64,000 nucleotides of DNA from CAWCLK01 sp963796225 (GTDB taxonomy: Bacteria; Actinomycetota; Nitriliruptoria; Nitriliruptorales; Nitriliruptoraceae). This document shows positions 27,044 through 34,935 of the stretch, in pieces (the stretch's first letter is position 1; each line of letters begins with the position of its first letter). Below the pieces are notes generated by a model that was not told the DNA's origin, did not search any database, and worked only from the letters and a program-made list of their open reading frames with translations. Where the stretch lies: assembly GCA_963796225.1 (NCBI GenBank), contig CAWCLK010000026.1, positions 1 to 64,000 of the forward strand, written 5' to 3'. The position numbers and the translations under genes are program-made.

Positions 27044-29095
27044 TCAGCCGCCCTGGGCGGTCGGGGCCGGCGCGGTGGCGGCCGCGAGGTGGTCACGCAC
27101 CGATCGCGACAGCGCGACCGGACCACCGACCAGCACGACCCGACGGGGCGCCAGCCGTCGGTACTCCTCCCACGTGGGGTCCGGGACCGATTCGGGGGCC
27201 GACAGCAGGACCGGCACGCCGAGGACGCCGGCGGCCGCACCGGCCCCGAGGCCATCGGGGAAGTCGGTGCCGGAGGCGACCAGCACCGTGTCGACGTCGT
27301 CGGGCGCCCATCCTCGCGACAGGGCGGCGGCCGTGCCGTAGCGGTCCTGGCCCGCCACGCGCTCGACCTCGGGGACCAGATCGCGCAGGCGCTCGGCGAC
27401 GGCGGCCGCGATCGCGCGCGAGCCGCCGAGCACGACCGCCCGGTCCGGACCGAGCCGCCGCAGCTCGTCGACGACCACGTCGGGGACCTCGGCGGTGTCG
27501 ACGAGCAGCACCGGGCCGTCGGCGGCGACCGCGGCCGGTACCGCGCTCAACGCGTCGGCGAACTCGCGCCCGGTGGCGACGTGCACGACGCTCGCCCCGT
27601 CCGGGAACAGCTGGCGGCTGATCTGCACGGCCGTGGCGAAGCGGTCCGGACCGTCCCAGCGGTCGACGCGGGCCACGTGGTCCCGCAGCTGCGCGACGAC
27701 CTCGCGCGAGACCGCGACCGGGCCGCCGAGCACCACGACACGTCGGACACCGAGGCGCCCGAGGCCGTCGACGACCTCGTCGGGCAGCCGGTCGGGCTCG
27801 GTCAGCAGCAGCGGGCCGTCGCGTCGGGCGGCGGCGACCCCGCCGGCCAGGGCGTCGGCGAACTCCCGTCCCGAGGCGAGGAAGGCCACCTCGGCGCCGT
27901 CCGGCCAGGTCGCCTCGGCCACGGCGACGGCCGTGGCGTACCGGTCGCGCCCGGCCCACCGCTGGACCTCGACCATGGGGGGCCACGACCCGTCCTCGGG
28001 CAGCTCGACGTCGGCCGGGAGCACGCGCACCTCCCGGTCCTCGGTCTGCAGGACGATGGCCCATCCCTCGTCGGTCGTGGCCACTCGCCACGGTCCGGGG
28101 CGGGCCTCGATCCCGGAGGTGGGGTAGCCGAGCCACCCGGTGGCCGCCCCGTCGCGGACGTAGCGGTCGTGGATCGGCCCCCACAGCGCGTGCGCCCCGG
28201 TGTCCTGCGACCACCAGATCCCGCCCGACTCGAAGCTCGCGTGGCGCCCCCGGTCGTCAGCGACCGGACCTGCGTCACTCGTCGGGAAGCCCAGGGGGCT
28301 CTCGACCCCGTCGAGGACGTCGAAGCGCGTGGCGATGCCGTGGTCGAGGGCGTGGGCACCGGTCGCCTCGGACCACGTGATCAGGCCGTGCTCGTAGTCG
28401 GCGCGACGACCGCCCGGCACGTCCCGCTCGGACCGGGTCGGGGCCCCGAGGACCGACCCCACCAGCCCGAGGTCCATGTACTTGATGTCGATCCAGGACG
28501 CGTCGGTGCCGGGCAGGCAGGTGGCGGAGTGGGTGGCGGTGCGGTTGTCGGTCCGCACGGTGTCGGAGCAGGCCTCGTCCCACTCCCACGGCACGGTGCA
28601 GGTCACGACGCGGCAGACCACCTCGGTGACGCCGGGGACGTCGACGTTGCACTGCCCGTACCGGAACACGTTGCAGCACACGCGCCGCTGGTCGCACTCC
28701 CCGTCGGCGCAGGTGCAGGTGCACGACGCCGACGGGATGCGGTTGCAGTCGATGATGTAGCGGGGCAGCCCCTTGCAGAAGCTCGAGGAGTCGATCTTCC
28801 ACCAGCCGGCCACGAAGCTGCCGGGCGGGCAGGTGTTGGCCCCGTCGTTGATGGTGCAGCAGAAGGCGGTCCACCCCCCGCCGCACGTGTTGGCCTGGCC
28901 GCACACGGTGGCGTACGCGGACTGGGGCCGCAGGACGTAGCGGGCCGGGTCCACCGCCAGCGCCGACGCGGCCACCGTGGCCCGCTGCAGGAACCGGCGA
29001 CGCGACACCGGCCGTCGCGACAGGCGTGCCGTGATGGCGTCGACGGCACGCTCGGCCAGGCTGGCGCGGGTCGGCCCGGGGGCGGTCGTGGTCAT
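27044..29095 (-). CDS. Tat-exported protein: MADH light-chain-like Cys-rich domain + LGFP repeats + three cell-wall-binding repeats
   Basis: A 683-residue protein from the ATG at 29095, overlapping the upstream gene by ATGA. Residues 31-48 carry a twin-arginine signal (SRRRFLQRATVAASALAV). Residues 65-193 hold 18 cysteines and resemble the methylamine dehydrogenase light chain: FCCTINDGANTCPPGSFVAG followed by W98-W99, then CTCTCADGEC, VCCNVFRYGQC and TCTVPWEWDEAC. In true light chains a Trp just after NCPPG joins a second Trp to form TTQ; one partner is plausible here, the second is unclear. Residues about 211-350 are LGFP-type repeats (SVLGAPT, SPLGFPT, GWLGYPT). Residues about 379-660 are three cell-wall-binding-2 repeats (RWAGRDRYATAVAVAE, RWDGPDRFATAVQISR, RVAGQDRYGTAAALSR). 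Probably a wall-anchored redox or structural protein. Confidence 0.75.
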   Translation of the reverse strand: MTTTAPGPTRASLAERAVDAITARLSRRPVSRRRFLQRATVAASALAVDPARYVLRPQSAYATVCGQANTCGGGWTAFCCTINDGANTCPPGSFVAGWWKIDSSSFCKGLPRYIIDCNRIPSASCTCTCADGECDQRRVCCNVFRYGQCNVDVPGVTEVVCRVVTCTVPWEWDEACSDTVRTDNRTATHSATCLPGTDASWIDIKYMDLGLVGSVLGAPTRSERDVPGGRRADYEHGLITWSEATGAHALDHGIATRFDVLDGVESPLGFPTSDAGPVADDRGRHASFESGGIWWSQDTGAHALWGPIHDRYVRDGAATGWLGYPTSGIEARPGPWRVATTDEGWAIVLQTEDREVRVLPADVELPEDGSWPPMVEVQRWAGRDRYATAVAVAEATWPDGAEVAFLASGREFADALAGGVAAARRDGPLLLTEPDRLPDEVVDGLGRLGVRRVVVLGGPVAVSREVVAQLRDHVARVDRWDGPDRFATAVQISRQLFPDGASVVHVATGREFADALSAVPAAVAADGPVLLVDTAEVPDVVVDELRRLGPDRAVVLGGSRAIAAAVAERLRDLVPEVERVAGQDRYGTAAALSRGWAPDDVDTVLVASGTDFPDGLGAGAAAGVLGVPVLLSAPESVPDPTWEEYRRLAPRRVVLVGGPVALSRSVRDHLAAATAPAPTAQGG

Positions 29096-29583
29096 CGGGG
29101 GCCCACCTCGATCGAGGCCAGCACGGCGTTGACCTCGTCCACCAGGTCGTCGAGCTGGCGCTGGCGGCCGAGCACCACGTAGAGGCTGAAGGCACGGCCC
29201 GCCTCGGTGGCGAACACCTGCAGGCCGCACTGGCCCCGCAGGGTGCGCTGGAGCGCCCGCGGGTGGAAGTCACGCGGACGGACGCGCCGCGGGATCCCGT
29301 CCCGACCGAACAGGGCCGTCCCGGCCTCGCTCGCCCCGAACTCGACCAGCGCGACGAACGCGCCGCCGGCGGTCATGGTCTCGACCGCCCCGCTGCCGAA
29401 GTCGCCGCGGTCAGGGGGTAGCGCAAAGTTCCCGAGGTGGGCGGTCGGCACCATGACCGGGGCGGTGCCGACAGCGGCGCGGCGGCGCGCCACCGCGTCG
29501 GCGTCGAGCCCACGGGCGGTGCGGATCTCGCCCTCCCACCGGCCGGGCAGGCGGACGCGGAGCCCGGGACCGTCCAGCGTCAT
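29092..29583 (-). CDS. Unknown protein in Mau-like operon
   Basis: A 163-residue protein from the ATG at 29583, which overlaps the previous stop (ATGA); another ATG lies two codons upstream. No signal peptide or membrane helix. Recognisable blocks are NFALPPDRGDFGSGAVETMT, ALFGRDGIPRRVRPRDFHPR and GLQVFATEAGRAFSLYVVLG. The pattern looks like a folded alpha/beta protein but I do not recognise the family. Start and stop are coupled to the membrane protein before it and the Tat protein after it, so it is likely part of the same system, perhaps a chaperone or assembly factor (inference). Confidence 0.75.
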   Translation of the reverse strand: MTLDGPGLRVRLPGRWEGEIRTARGLDADAVARRRAAVGTAPVMVPTAHLGNFALPPDRGDFGSGAVETMTAGGAFVALVEFGASEAGTALFGRDGIPRRVRPRDFHPRALQRTLRGQCGLQVFATEAGRAFSLYVVLGRQRQLDDLVDEVNAVLASIEVGPR

Positions 29584-30185
29584 GACCATGGCGTGCGCTC
29601 CGTCACCAGCAGCCCCACCGCGACCAGGACCAGCGCGGCCTGGGCCAGGGTCGTCACCTGCGCGGCGGGAGCGCGCCAGGCCTCGACGCGCTGCATCGCG
29701 GCCTGCAGCCGGGCCGGCGTCCGCACGCGGGCGAAGGCCAGGACCGGCAACGCGCGGACGAGACCGTAGGTGGCACCGATCACCGTGCCGGCCGCGATGC
29801 TGCCCGACAGGACGGCGGCCACCAGCACGACCCAGGTCGCCGACGCGGTGACGATCGTGGCCAGCCCCGCCCCGAGCTGGAGGCCGAACCCGGCGCCGTA
29901 CACCCACCCGCGGTAGGTCGTCAGCCAGCGCTCGTCGACCTGGCGGCGCCAGCTCGGCAGCGGCAGCACGCCGCGGTCGGCCAACAGCCCGACGACCGCG
30001 ACCACCAGCAGCAGGACGAGCGCGACGGGGCCGGGGAGCACGGCGCGCACCGGGACCGAGACCGCCCCGAGGACCGTCCCGACCACGGCGCCGCCGACCA
30101 GCGACCCCACGAGGTAGGCCGCCGTGGTCACCGACCACCGCTGCTGCCTCGCCATCTCCCCGACCGGGGTGATGCTCGTCATCAT
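29580..30185 (-). CDS. Polytopic membrane protein, possibly MauF/CcdA-like
   Basis: 201 residues with about five or six hydrophobic segments, including AAYLVGSLVGGAVVGTVLGA, VALVLLLVVAVVGLLADRG, WVYGAGFGLQLGAGLATIVT and LVAAVLSGSIAAGTVIGATY. The GFGLQLG plus later YGLVRALPVL arrangement recalls CcdA/MauF-type membrane redox proteins, but no Cys pair is present, so electron transfer across the membrane by this protein is unlikely. It is placed where a membrane partner of the MauE/MauD-like genes would be. The MauF link is tentative. Confidence 0.6.
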   Translation of the reverse strand: MMTSITPVGEMARQQRWSVTTAAYLVGSLVGGAVVGTVLGAVSVPVRAVLPGPVALVLLLVVAVVGLLADRGVLPLPSWRRQVDERWLTTYRGWVYGAGFGLQLGAGLATIVTASATWVVLVAAVLSGSIAAGTVIGATYGLVRALPVLAFARVRTPARLQAAMQRVEAWRAPAAQVTTLAQAALVLVAVGLLVTERTPWS

Positions 30186-30194
30186 CGATTCGCC

Positions 30195-30260
30195 TCAGGG
30201 GGACCAGGACGCGCGCAGCGCGGCCAGCGGGGCGAGGACCAGGCCGAACAGGGCGATCAC
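30195..30260 (-). CDS. Possible 21-residue hydrophobic microprotein
   Basis: A GTG overlapping the stop of the MauD-like gene (GTGA) opens a 21-codon frame, MIALFGLVLAPLAALRASWS plus P, that ends 9 bases before the next start and fills the gap exactly. It would be one short membrane-inserting helix with a basic/aromatic end. The coupling is like that of the other genes in the operon. It is too short for sequence statistics and may be chance. Confidence 0.35.
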   Translation of the reverse strand: MIALFGLVLAPLAALRASWSP

Positions 30261-31087
30261 GAGGTGGGGTCCTGCGGTCCCGCCCACGTGCCATCAGCCC
30301 GGCGGTACAGGCTCTCGTCGCCCGGCAGGATCCCGGCGGCCAGCAGGGCCGCGTCGGTGTCCTGCTCGGCGACCGTGTCCCGGCGTGCCTTGCGGGCGCG
30401 CGGGGCGGTCTCGCCGACGAAGGCGAGGTCCCCGGTGGCGCGCGCCAGCAGCTGGGCGACCTGCGGCCAGTCCGCCCCGGTGCCCTCGCCCTGCACCCGC
30501 CCCGACGGGCCGTCGACGTGGATCACGTACGGCGAGCCCGGCACGTCGAGGTCCCGCCACGCCTGGTCCGACATCACCACGGTCGGCTCCGCGCCGTGCG
30601 CCGCGACGGCCTCGGGGAACTCGTGCGCGGGGCCCTTGGTGACGATCACGAGGCGCACGCCGTCGGGGAGCACGGGGCGCTCGGGCGCGTCGACGGCGAA
30701 CGCCTGCCAGAACCGCTGGCAGGTCGCGCAGTCGGAGGACAGGAACAGCAGCACGGTGTCGTGGTCGACGTCGCACACCGCGACGCCGAGGCTGCCGCCG
30801 GCGGGCGTCGTGCCCGTCAGGTCCGCGGCCCGACGACCCGCCGCCGCCTCGTTGGGGCGGGGCGTGCGCAGGTCCTCGGCGACGTCCTCGGCCGTTCGGG
30901 GGCTCGTGGGCACGGACGCGCCCCGCGCCATCGGCAGGATGCCCTCCCCCAGCCCCTCGGCCCGGTCCAGCCCGAGCCCGGCCTCGTGGAGGCGACGCAG
31001 GATGAGCGCGTGGCTGCGCAGCAGGCCGGCCACCAGCACCGCCAGGACGGCGACGACGACGGCGAGGACCACGACCGCGGCCGTCAC
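30257..31087 (-). CDS. MauD-like membrane-anchored thioredoxin-fold protein
   Basis: 276 residues from a GTG at 31087 that overlaps the MauE-like stop (GTGA). Residues 3-22 form an N-terminal membrane anchor, followed by LLRSHALILRRLHEAG, a stretch typical of MauD. The thioredoxin-like part has LLFLSSDCATCQRFW with active-site C120 and C123 and a cis-Pro at VPGSPYVIH (P186). MauD is needed to form the disulfides of the methylamine dehydrogenase light chain; the 18-Cys protein four genes downstream would be the natural substrate. The extra C-terminal 60 residues are hydrophilic with no recognised domain. Confidence 0.8.
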   Translation of the reverse strand: MTAAVVVLAVVVAVLAVLVAGLLRSHALILRRLHEAGLGLDRAEGLGEGILPMARGASVPTSPRTAEDVAEDLRTPRPNEAAAGRRAADLTGTTPAGGSLGVAVCDVDHDTVLLFLSSDCATCQRFWQAFAVDAPERPVLPDGVRLVIVTKGPAHEFPEAVAAHGAEPTVVMSDQAWRDLDVPGSPYVIHVDGPSGRVQGEGTGADWPQVAQLLARATGDLAFVGETAPRARKARRDTVAEQDTDAALLAAGILPGDESLYRRADGTWAGPQDPTS

Positions 31088-31605
31088 GACGGGGCCCCCT
31101 CGGTGGTGCGGATCGCATCGGCGAGGACCGGCAGGTCCACGAGCAGCATGCGCACGACCAGGGTGGCGACGGCCGCCAGCGGCAGGACCAGCCATGCGGC
31201 CCCGTCGGGTCCGAGGCCCGCGACGCCCGGCGCCCCGACCACGGCGGCCGTCGCTGCGGCGACCGCCAGCACCGCGTCGACGACACCGTGCAGCCCGGTC
31301 AGCGGTACGCCTTCCTCACCGAAGCACCCACAGCTGGCCGCGGGACGGCGGCGTTCCCGCACGACGAAGGCGGTGAAGCCGACGTAGAGCAGGGCCGTGC
31401 CCAGCCAGGCGAGCCCGCCGACCGCGAGCCCGGCGAGCGCGGCGACCACCTCGACCAGGCCGAGGGCCCGGGCGGCCCCCGCCCCGCCCGGCAGGCCGGC
31501 CAGGACGAGCGCGCGACCGGGCGCCGCGGGGCGGGTGACCTTGGCGACGCCGGCGAGCAGCAGCAGACCGGCACCGATCCAGGCACCCGCGATGGTGAGG
31601 GGCAA
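31084..31605 (-). CDS. MauE/DoxX-like membrane protein
   Basis: About 173 residues if the TTG at 31605 is used (MPLTIAGAWIGAGLLLLAGV); an ATG at 31692 would add 29 residues that look non-membrane. Four hydrophobic segments, with the hallmark VVRERRRPAASCGCFGEEGV after the second: the Cys-Gly-Cys (C92, C94) found in MauE proteins. MauE works with MauD in light-chain disulfide formation, probably by exchanging electrons with it. First gene of the operon; the divergent DedA-like gene starts 115 bp away, so a promoter should lie between 31606 and 31720. Confidence 0.8.
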   Translation of the reverse strand: MPLTIAGAWIGAGLLLLAGVAKVTRPAAPGRALVLAGLPGGAGAARALGLVEVVAALAGLAVGGLAWLGTALLYVGFTAFVVRERRRPAASCGCFGEEGVPLTGLHGVVDAVLAVAAATAAVVGAPGVAGLGPDGAAWLVLPLAAVATLVVRMLLVDLPVLADAIRTTEGAPS

Positions 31606-31720
31606 TCGAAGCGACCTCGTCGGCGACTCCCGCGAGGATAACGAGGCCGACCGACGACGCTCCCAGCACCGAACACCGCCGGACCGCCACATCCCGCGGC
31701 CGTAGCATCGGGATCCGACC

Positions 31721-32416
31721 ATGACCGCCCCCGCCGATCCTCCGATCGTTCCGGCCGCGTCGCCGGACGGGTTCGACCGCGCCCGCCGGTGGCGGGGCGC
31801 GCTGCTGGCCCTGTCGGGCCTGCGGTACGCGATCCCGATCCTGGCCCTGCCGCTGGTGCCGGTGCTCACGCCGGACGACGTCGGGCTGCTCACCCTCCTG
31901 CGCCCCGGCAAGGAGATCCTGCTGCTCGCCGGCGGCCTCACCCGGACCCGCGCGACCCCCGGGGTCGTGGTGGCCTTCCTCGCCTACCTGCCGCTGATGG
32001 TGGGCGGCGTGTGGGCGTTCTTCGGGCTCGGGCGGGCCTACGCCGACGACCTGCGCGCCGGTGCGGGGCCGGACTGGCTGTCGCGGGCGGTGCCACCGGA
32101 CCGGCTGGCGCTGGCCCAACGGGTGCTCGCCCGACGTGGCCCCGTCGTGGCGGTCATCGGCCGGGTCGCGGCGCTGCCGCCGACCGTGATCGCGGCCGCG
32201 GCAGGGACCTCGGACGTGCGCACGCGGACGTTCCTGCTGGCCGACCTGGTCGGCGCCGTCGTGTCCTTCGCCATCGTCTTCGGGGTGGGCCTGGCGCTGG
32301 GCACCGCCTACGAGCGGGGAGGCCCCTGGCTGACCGGCGTGGGGCTGGTGCTGGTGGTCGCCGCGGTCGTGCTGGTCAGCCGGTGGCTGCAGGCCGAGGC
32401 GGAACGCACCCTTTGA
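31721..32416 (+). CDS. DedA-like (VTT domain) membrane protein
   Basis: 231 residues with several membrane helices. The central GPVVAVIGRVAALPPTVIAA and following TFLLADLVGAVVSFAIVFGV fit the DedA/VTT pattern of a re-entrant loop with a conserved arginine and a late glycine-rich helix. Family members flip undecaprenyl phosphate or phospholipids; function here is inferred from family resemblance only. It is divergent from the MauE-like gene and lies 39 bp before metA. Confidence 0.65.
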   Translation: MTAPADPPIVPAASPDGFDRARRWRGALLALSGLRYAIPILALPLVPVLTPDDVGLLTLLRPGKEILLLAGGLTRTRATPGVVVAFLAYLPLMVGGVWAFFGLGRAYADDLRAGAGPDWLSRAVPPDRLALAQRVLARRGPVVAVIGRVAALPPTVIAAAAGTSDVRTRTFLLADLVGAVVSFAIVFGVGLALGTAYERGGPWLTGVGLVLVVAAVVLVSRWLQAEAERTL

Positions 32417-32455
32417 CCGGTCCGGGCCCGGACGACCGGGGGCGGCACCGCTAGC

Positions 32456-33565
32456 GTGACCGACCGCATCCACGTCCAGGACGATTCACCGTTGGCCATC
32501 GTCGCGCACTCGTCGCTGCCGAGCTTCCGCGCCCTCGCGGAGGCAGGCGAGCAGGTGCTGGGGGTCGAGGAGGCGCTGGCGCAGGACATCCGCGAGCTGC
32601 ACATCGGGCTGCTGAACATGATGCCCGACACGGCGTTGCAGCTGACCGAGCGGCAGTTCATCCGGCTGGTCGGTGGCGCGAACACGATCGTGCAGCTGTA
32701 CGTGCACCCCTTCACAGTCCCGGGCCTGCCCCGCAGCCCCGAGACCCGGGCCTACATCGACGAGCACTACGAGTCCTTCGACCACCTGCGTGACGCCGGG
32801 CTCGACGCGTTGATCGTGACCGGCGCCAACGTGTCCAACCCCCGGCTCGAGGACGAGCCGTTCTGGGAGCCGCTGGCCGAGGTCGTCGGGTGGGCGTCCG
32901 AGCACGTGACCTCGACCCTGTGCTCGTGCCTGGCCACCCACGCGCTCATGCAGCACTTCCACGGCATCGAGCGCCGCCCCCTGCAGACCAAGCGTTGGGG
33001 GGTGTTCCCCCACCACGCGGTGGTGCCGGACCACCCGCTGCTGCACGGCACCAACACCCGCTTCGACGTGCCCCACTCGCGGTGGAACGAGATCACCTCC
33101 CGGCAGGTCGCCGGTGCGGGGCTGCAGGTGCTGATCGAGTCGATCGAGGGGGACTTCCACCTCGGCACCAGCGCCGACGGGTTCCGCACCGTGTACCTGC
33201 AGGGCCATCCCGAGTACGACGCCGTCAGCCTGCTCAAGGAGTACAAGCGCGAGCTGGCCCGCTTCCTCGAGGGCGAGCTCGACGCCATCCCGCCCCACCC
33301 GGCGCACTACCTGCCGCCCGCGGGCGCCCACCGGCTCCACGAGCACCTCGACGCGTCGCTGGCCGCCCGCGACGCCGGGGCGCCGCTCCCGGACTTCCCC
33401 GAGGACGAGCTCGTCCCGCTGCTCGACAACACCTGGACGGACACCGGCAAGGCCATCTTCAACAACTGGCTCGGGTTGGTGTACCGCCTGACCGACATGC
33501 GCCGGGGCGTGCCGTTCATGGACGACGTCGACCCCGAGGACCCCCTGGCCGTCCTGCGCACCTGA
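32456..33565 (+). CDS. metA: Homoserine O-acyltransferase, MetA type
   Basis: 369-residue member of the MetA (HTS) family, which acylates homoserine for methionine synthesis. The start is a GTG at 32456 (MTDRIHVQDDSPLAIVAHSS). Catalytic residues by alignment are C158 (STLCSCLATHAL), H251 and E253 (QGHPEYD). The position that selects acyl donor in studied MetA enzymes (Gly for succinyl, Glu for acetyl-CoA) is S127 here (TGANVSNP), so the donor cannot be predicted. The next gene is metY, which normally uses O-acetylhomoserine, favouring acetyl. It is 60-70 residues longer than E. coli MetA. Confidence 0.93.
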   Translation: MTDRIHVQDDSPLAIVAHSSLPSFRALAEAGEQVLGVEEALAQDIRELHIGLLNMMPDTALQLTERQFIRLVGGANTIVQLYVHPFTVPGLPRSPETRAYIDEHYESFDHLRDAGLDALIVTGANVSNPRLEDEPFWEPLAEVVGWASEHVTSTLCSCLATHALMQHFHGIERRPLQTKRWGVFPHHAVVPDHPLLHGTNTRFDVPHSRWNEITSRQVAGAGLQVLIESIEGDFHLGTSADGFRTVYLQGHPEYDAVSLLKEYKRELARFLEGELDAIPPHPAHYLPPAGAHRLHEHLDASLAARDAGAPLPDFPEDELVPLLDNTWTDTGKAIFNNWLGLVYRLTDMRRGVPFMDDVDPEDPLAVLRT

Positions 33566-33608
33566 CCCGACCGCCACCCCCGACCGACCGCCCCACCGAG
33601 GAGCACCT

Positions 33609-34880
33609 GTGCACGACGAGACACTGGCCATCCACGCCGGGTACGAGCCCGACGAGACCAAGGCGGTGGCCGTCCCCATCCACCAGACGGTCGCCTACGC
33701 CTTCGACGACGCCCAGCACGGCGCCGACCTGTTCAACCTGGCCGTGCCCGGCAACATCTACACGCGGATCATGAACCCGACCCAGGACGTGCTCGAACAG
33801 CGCATGGCCGCGCTCGAGGGTGGGGTCGCCGCCCTGGCCACCAGCGCCGGGATGGCGGCGATCAACTACGCGATCCTGACCATCTCGAAGGCCGGGAACA
33901 ACGTCGTGTCGGTGCCCCAGCTGTACGGGGGGACCTACACGCTGTTCGCGCACATGCTGCCCGACCAGGGCATCGACGTGCGCTTCGCCGCGACCGACGC
34001 GCCCGACGACATCGAGGCGCTGATCGACGACCAGACGACGGCGGTCTACCTCGAGACGATCGGCAACCCGGCCGGCAACATCCCCGACCTCGCCCCGATC
34101 TGCGCCATGGCCCACCGTCACGGCGTCCCGGTGATCGTCGACAACACGGTCCCGTCGCCGGCGCTGCTCAAGCCCATCGAGCACGGCGTCGACATCGTGG
34201 TGCACTCGCTCACCAAGTACGTCGGTGGGCACGGCACGACGGTCGGCGGCGTGATCGTCGACAGCGGCACGTTCCCGTGGACGGAGCACGCCGAGCGCTT
34301 CCCGATGCTCAACGAGCCCGAAGCGGCCTACCACGGCGTGGTCTACACCGAGGCGCTGGGCGAGGCGGCCTTCATCGGTCGCGCCCGGACGGTGGCGCTG
34401 CGCAACACCGGCTCGGCGATCTCCCCCATGAACGCCTGGTTGCTGATGCAGGGCCTCGAGACCCTCTCGCTGCGGATGGAGCGGCACTGCAGCAACGCGC
34501 AGGCCGTGGCCGAGTACCTGCAGGAGCACCCGAAGGTCACCTGGGTCGAGTACGCCGGCCTGCCCAGCTCGCCGTACCACGAGCTCGCGAACCGCTACCT
34601 CGGCGGGAAGGCGTCCGGGCTGCTCAGCTTCGGCATCGAGGGCGGCTTCGAGGCCGGGGAGCGCTTCTACGACGCGCTGGAGCTGTTCACGCGGCTGGTG
34701 AACATCGGCGACACCAAGTCGCTGGCGGCCCACCCGGCCTCGACGACCCACCGGCAGCTCAGCGAGGCCGAGCTCGAGACCGCCGGCGTGACGCCGGACA
34801 TGATCCGTCTGTGCGTGGGGATCGAGCACATCGACGACCTGATCGCCGACCTCGACCAGGCCCTCGAGGCGGCCGGCTGA
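33609..34880 (+). CDS. metY: O-acetylhomoserine sulfhydrylase
   Basis: 423-residue PLP enzyme of the Cys/Met family. The start is a GTG at 33609 (MHDETLAIHAGYEPDETKAV). The PLP lysine is K203 in SLTKYVGGHG; further hallmarks are TSAGMAAINY, QLYGGTYTLF and the C-terminal NIGDTKSLAAHPASTTHRQL. The lengthy 420-plus size and the GNPAGNIPDL segment fit MetY rather than MetB or MetC. Paired with metA 43 bp upstream it completes direct sulfhydrylation to homocysteine. Confidence 0.94.
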   Translation: MHDETLAIHAGYEPDETKAVAVPIHQTVAYAFDDAQHGADLFNLAVPGNIYTRIMNPTQDVLEQRMAALEGGVAALATSAGMAAINYAILTISKAGNNVVSVPQLYGGTYTLFAHMLPDQGIDVRFAATDAPDDIEALIDDQTTAVYLETIGNPAGNIPDLAPICAMAHRHGVPVIVDNTVPSPALLKPIEHGVDIVVHSLTKYVGGHGTTVGGVIVDSGTFPWTEHAERFPMLNEPEAAYHGVVYTEALGEAAFIGRARTVALRNTGSAISPMNAWLLMQGLETLSLRMERHCSNAQAVAEYLQEHPKVTWVEYAGLPSSPYHELANRYLGGKASGLLSFGIEGGFEAGERFYDALELFTRLVNIGDTKSLAAHPASTTHRQLSEAELETAGVTPDMIRLCVGIEHIDDLIADLDQALEAAG

Positions 34881-34935
34881 CCGGCGCCGGTTGCGTGGAC
34901 GGTGGTGCGTGGGTCCGGAACGTCGTGGATCGGGA

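Noticed and set aside
25475..29182. 1235-codon plus-strand open frame
   Set aside because: It runs antisense to the MFS and Tat-protein genes and the end of yajQ, with Arg/Pro/Ala-rich sequence typical of a shadow frame. The minus-strand genes have clear motifs.
31084..31941. Longer MauE-like protein starting at 31941
   Set aside because: The upstream 80 residues are Arg/Ser-rich, overlap the divergent DedA-like gene on the other strand and lack membrane segments.
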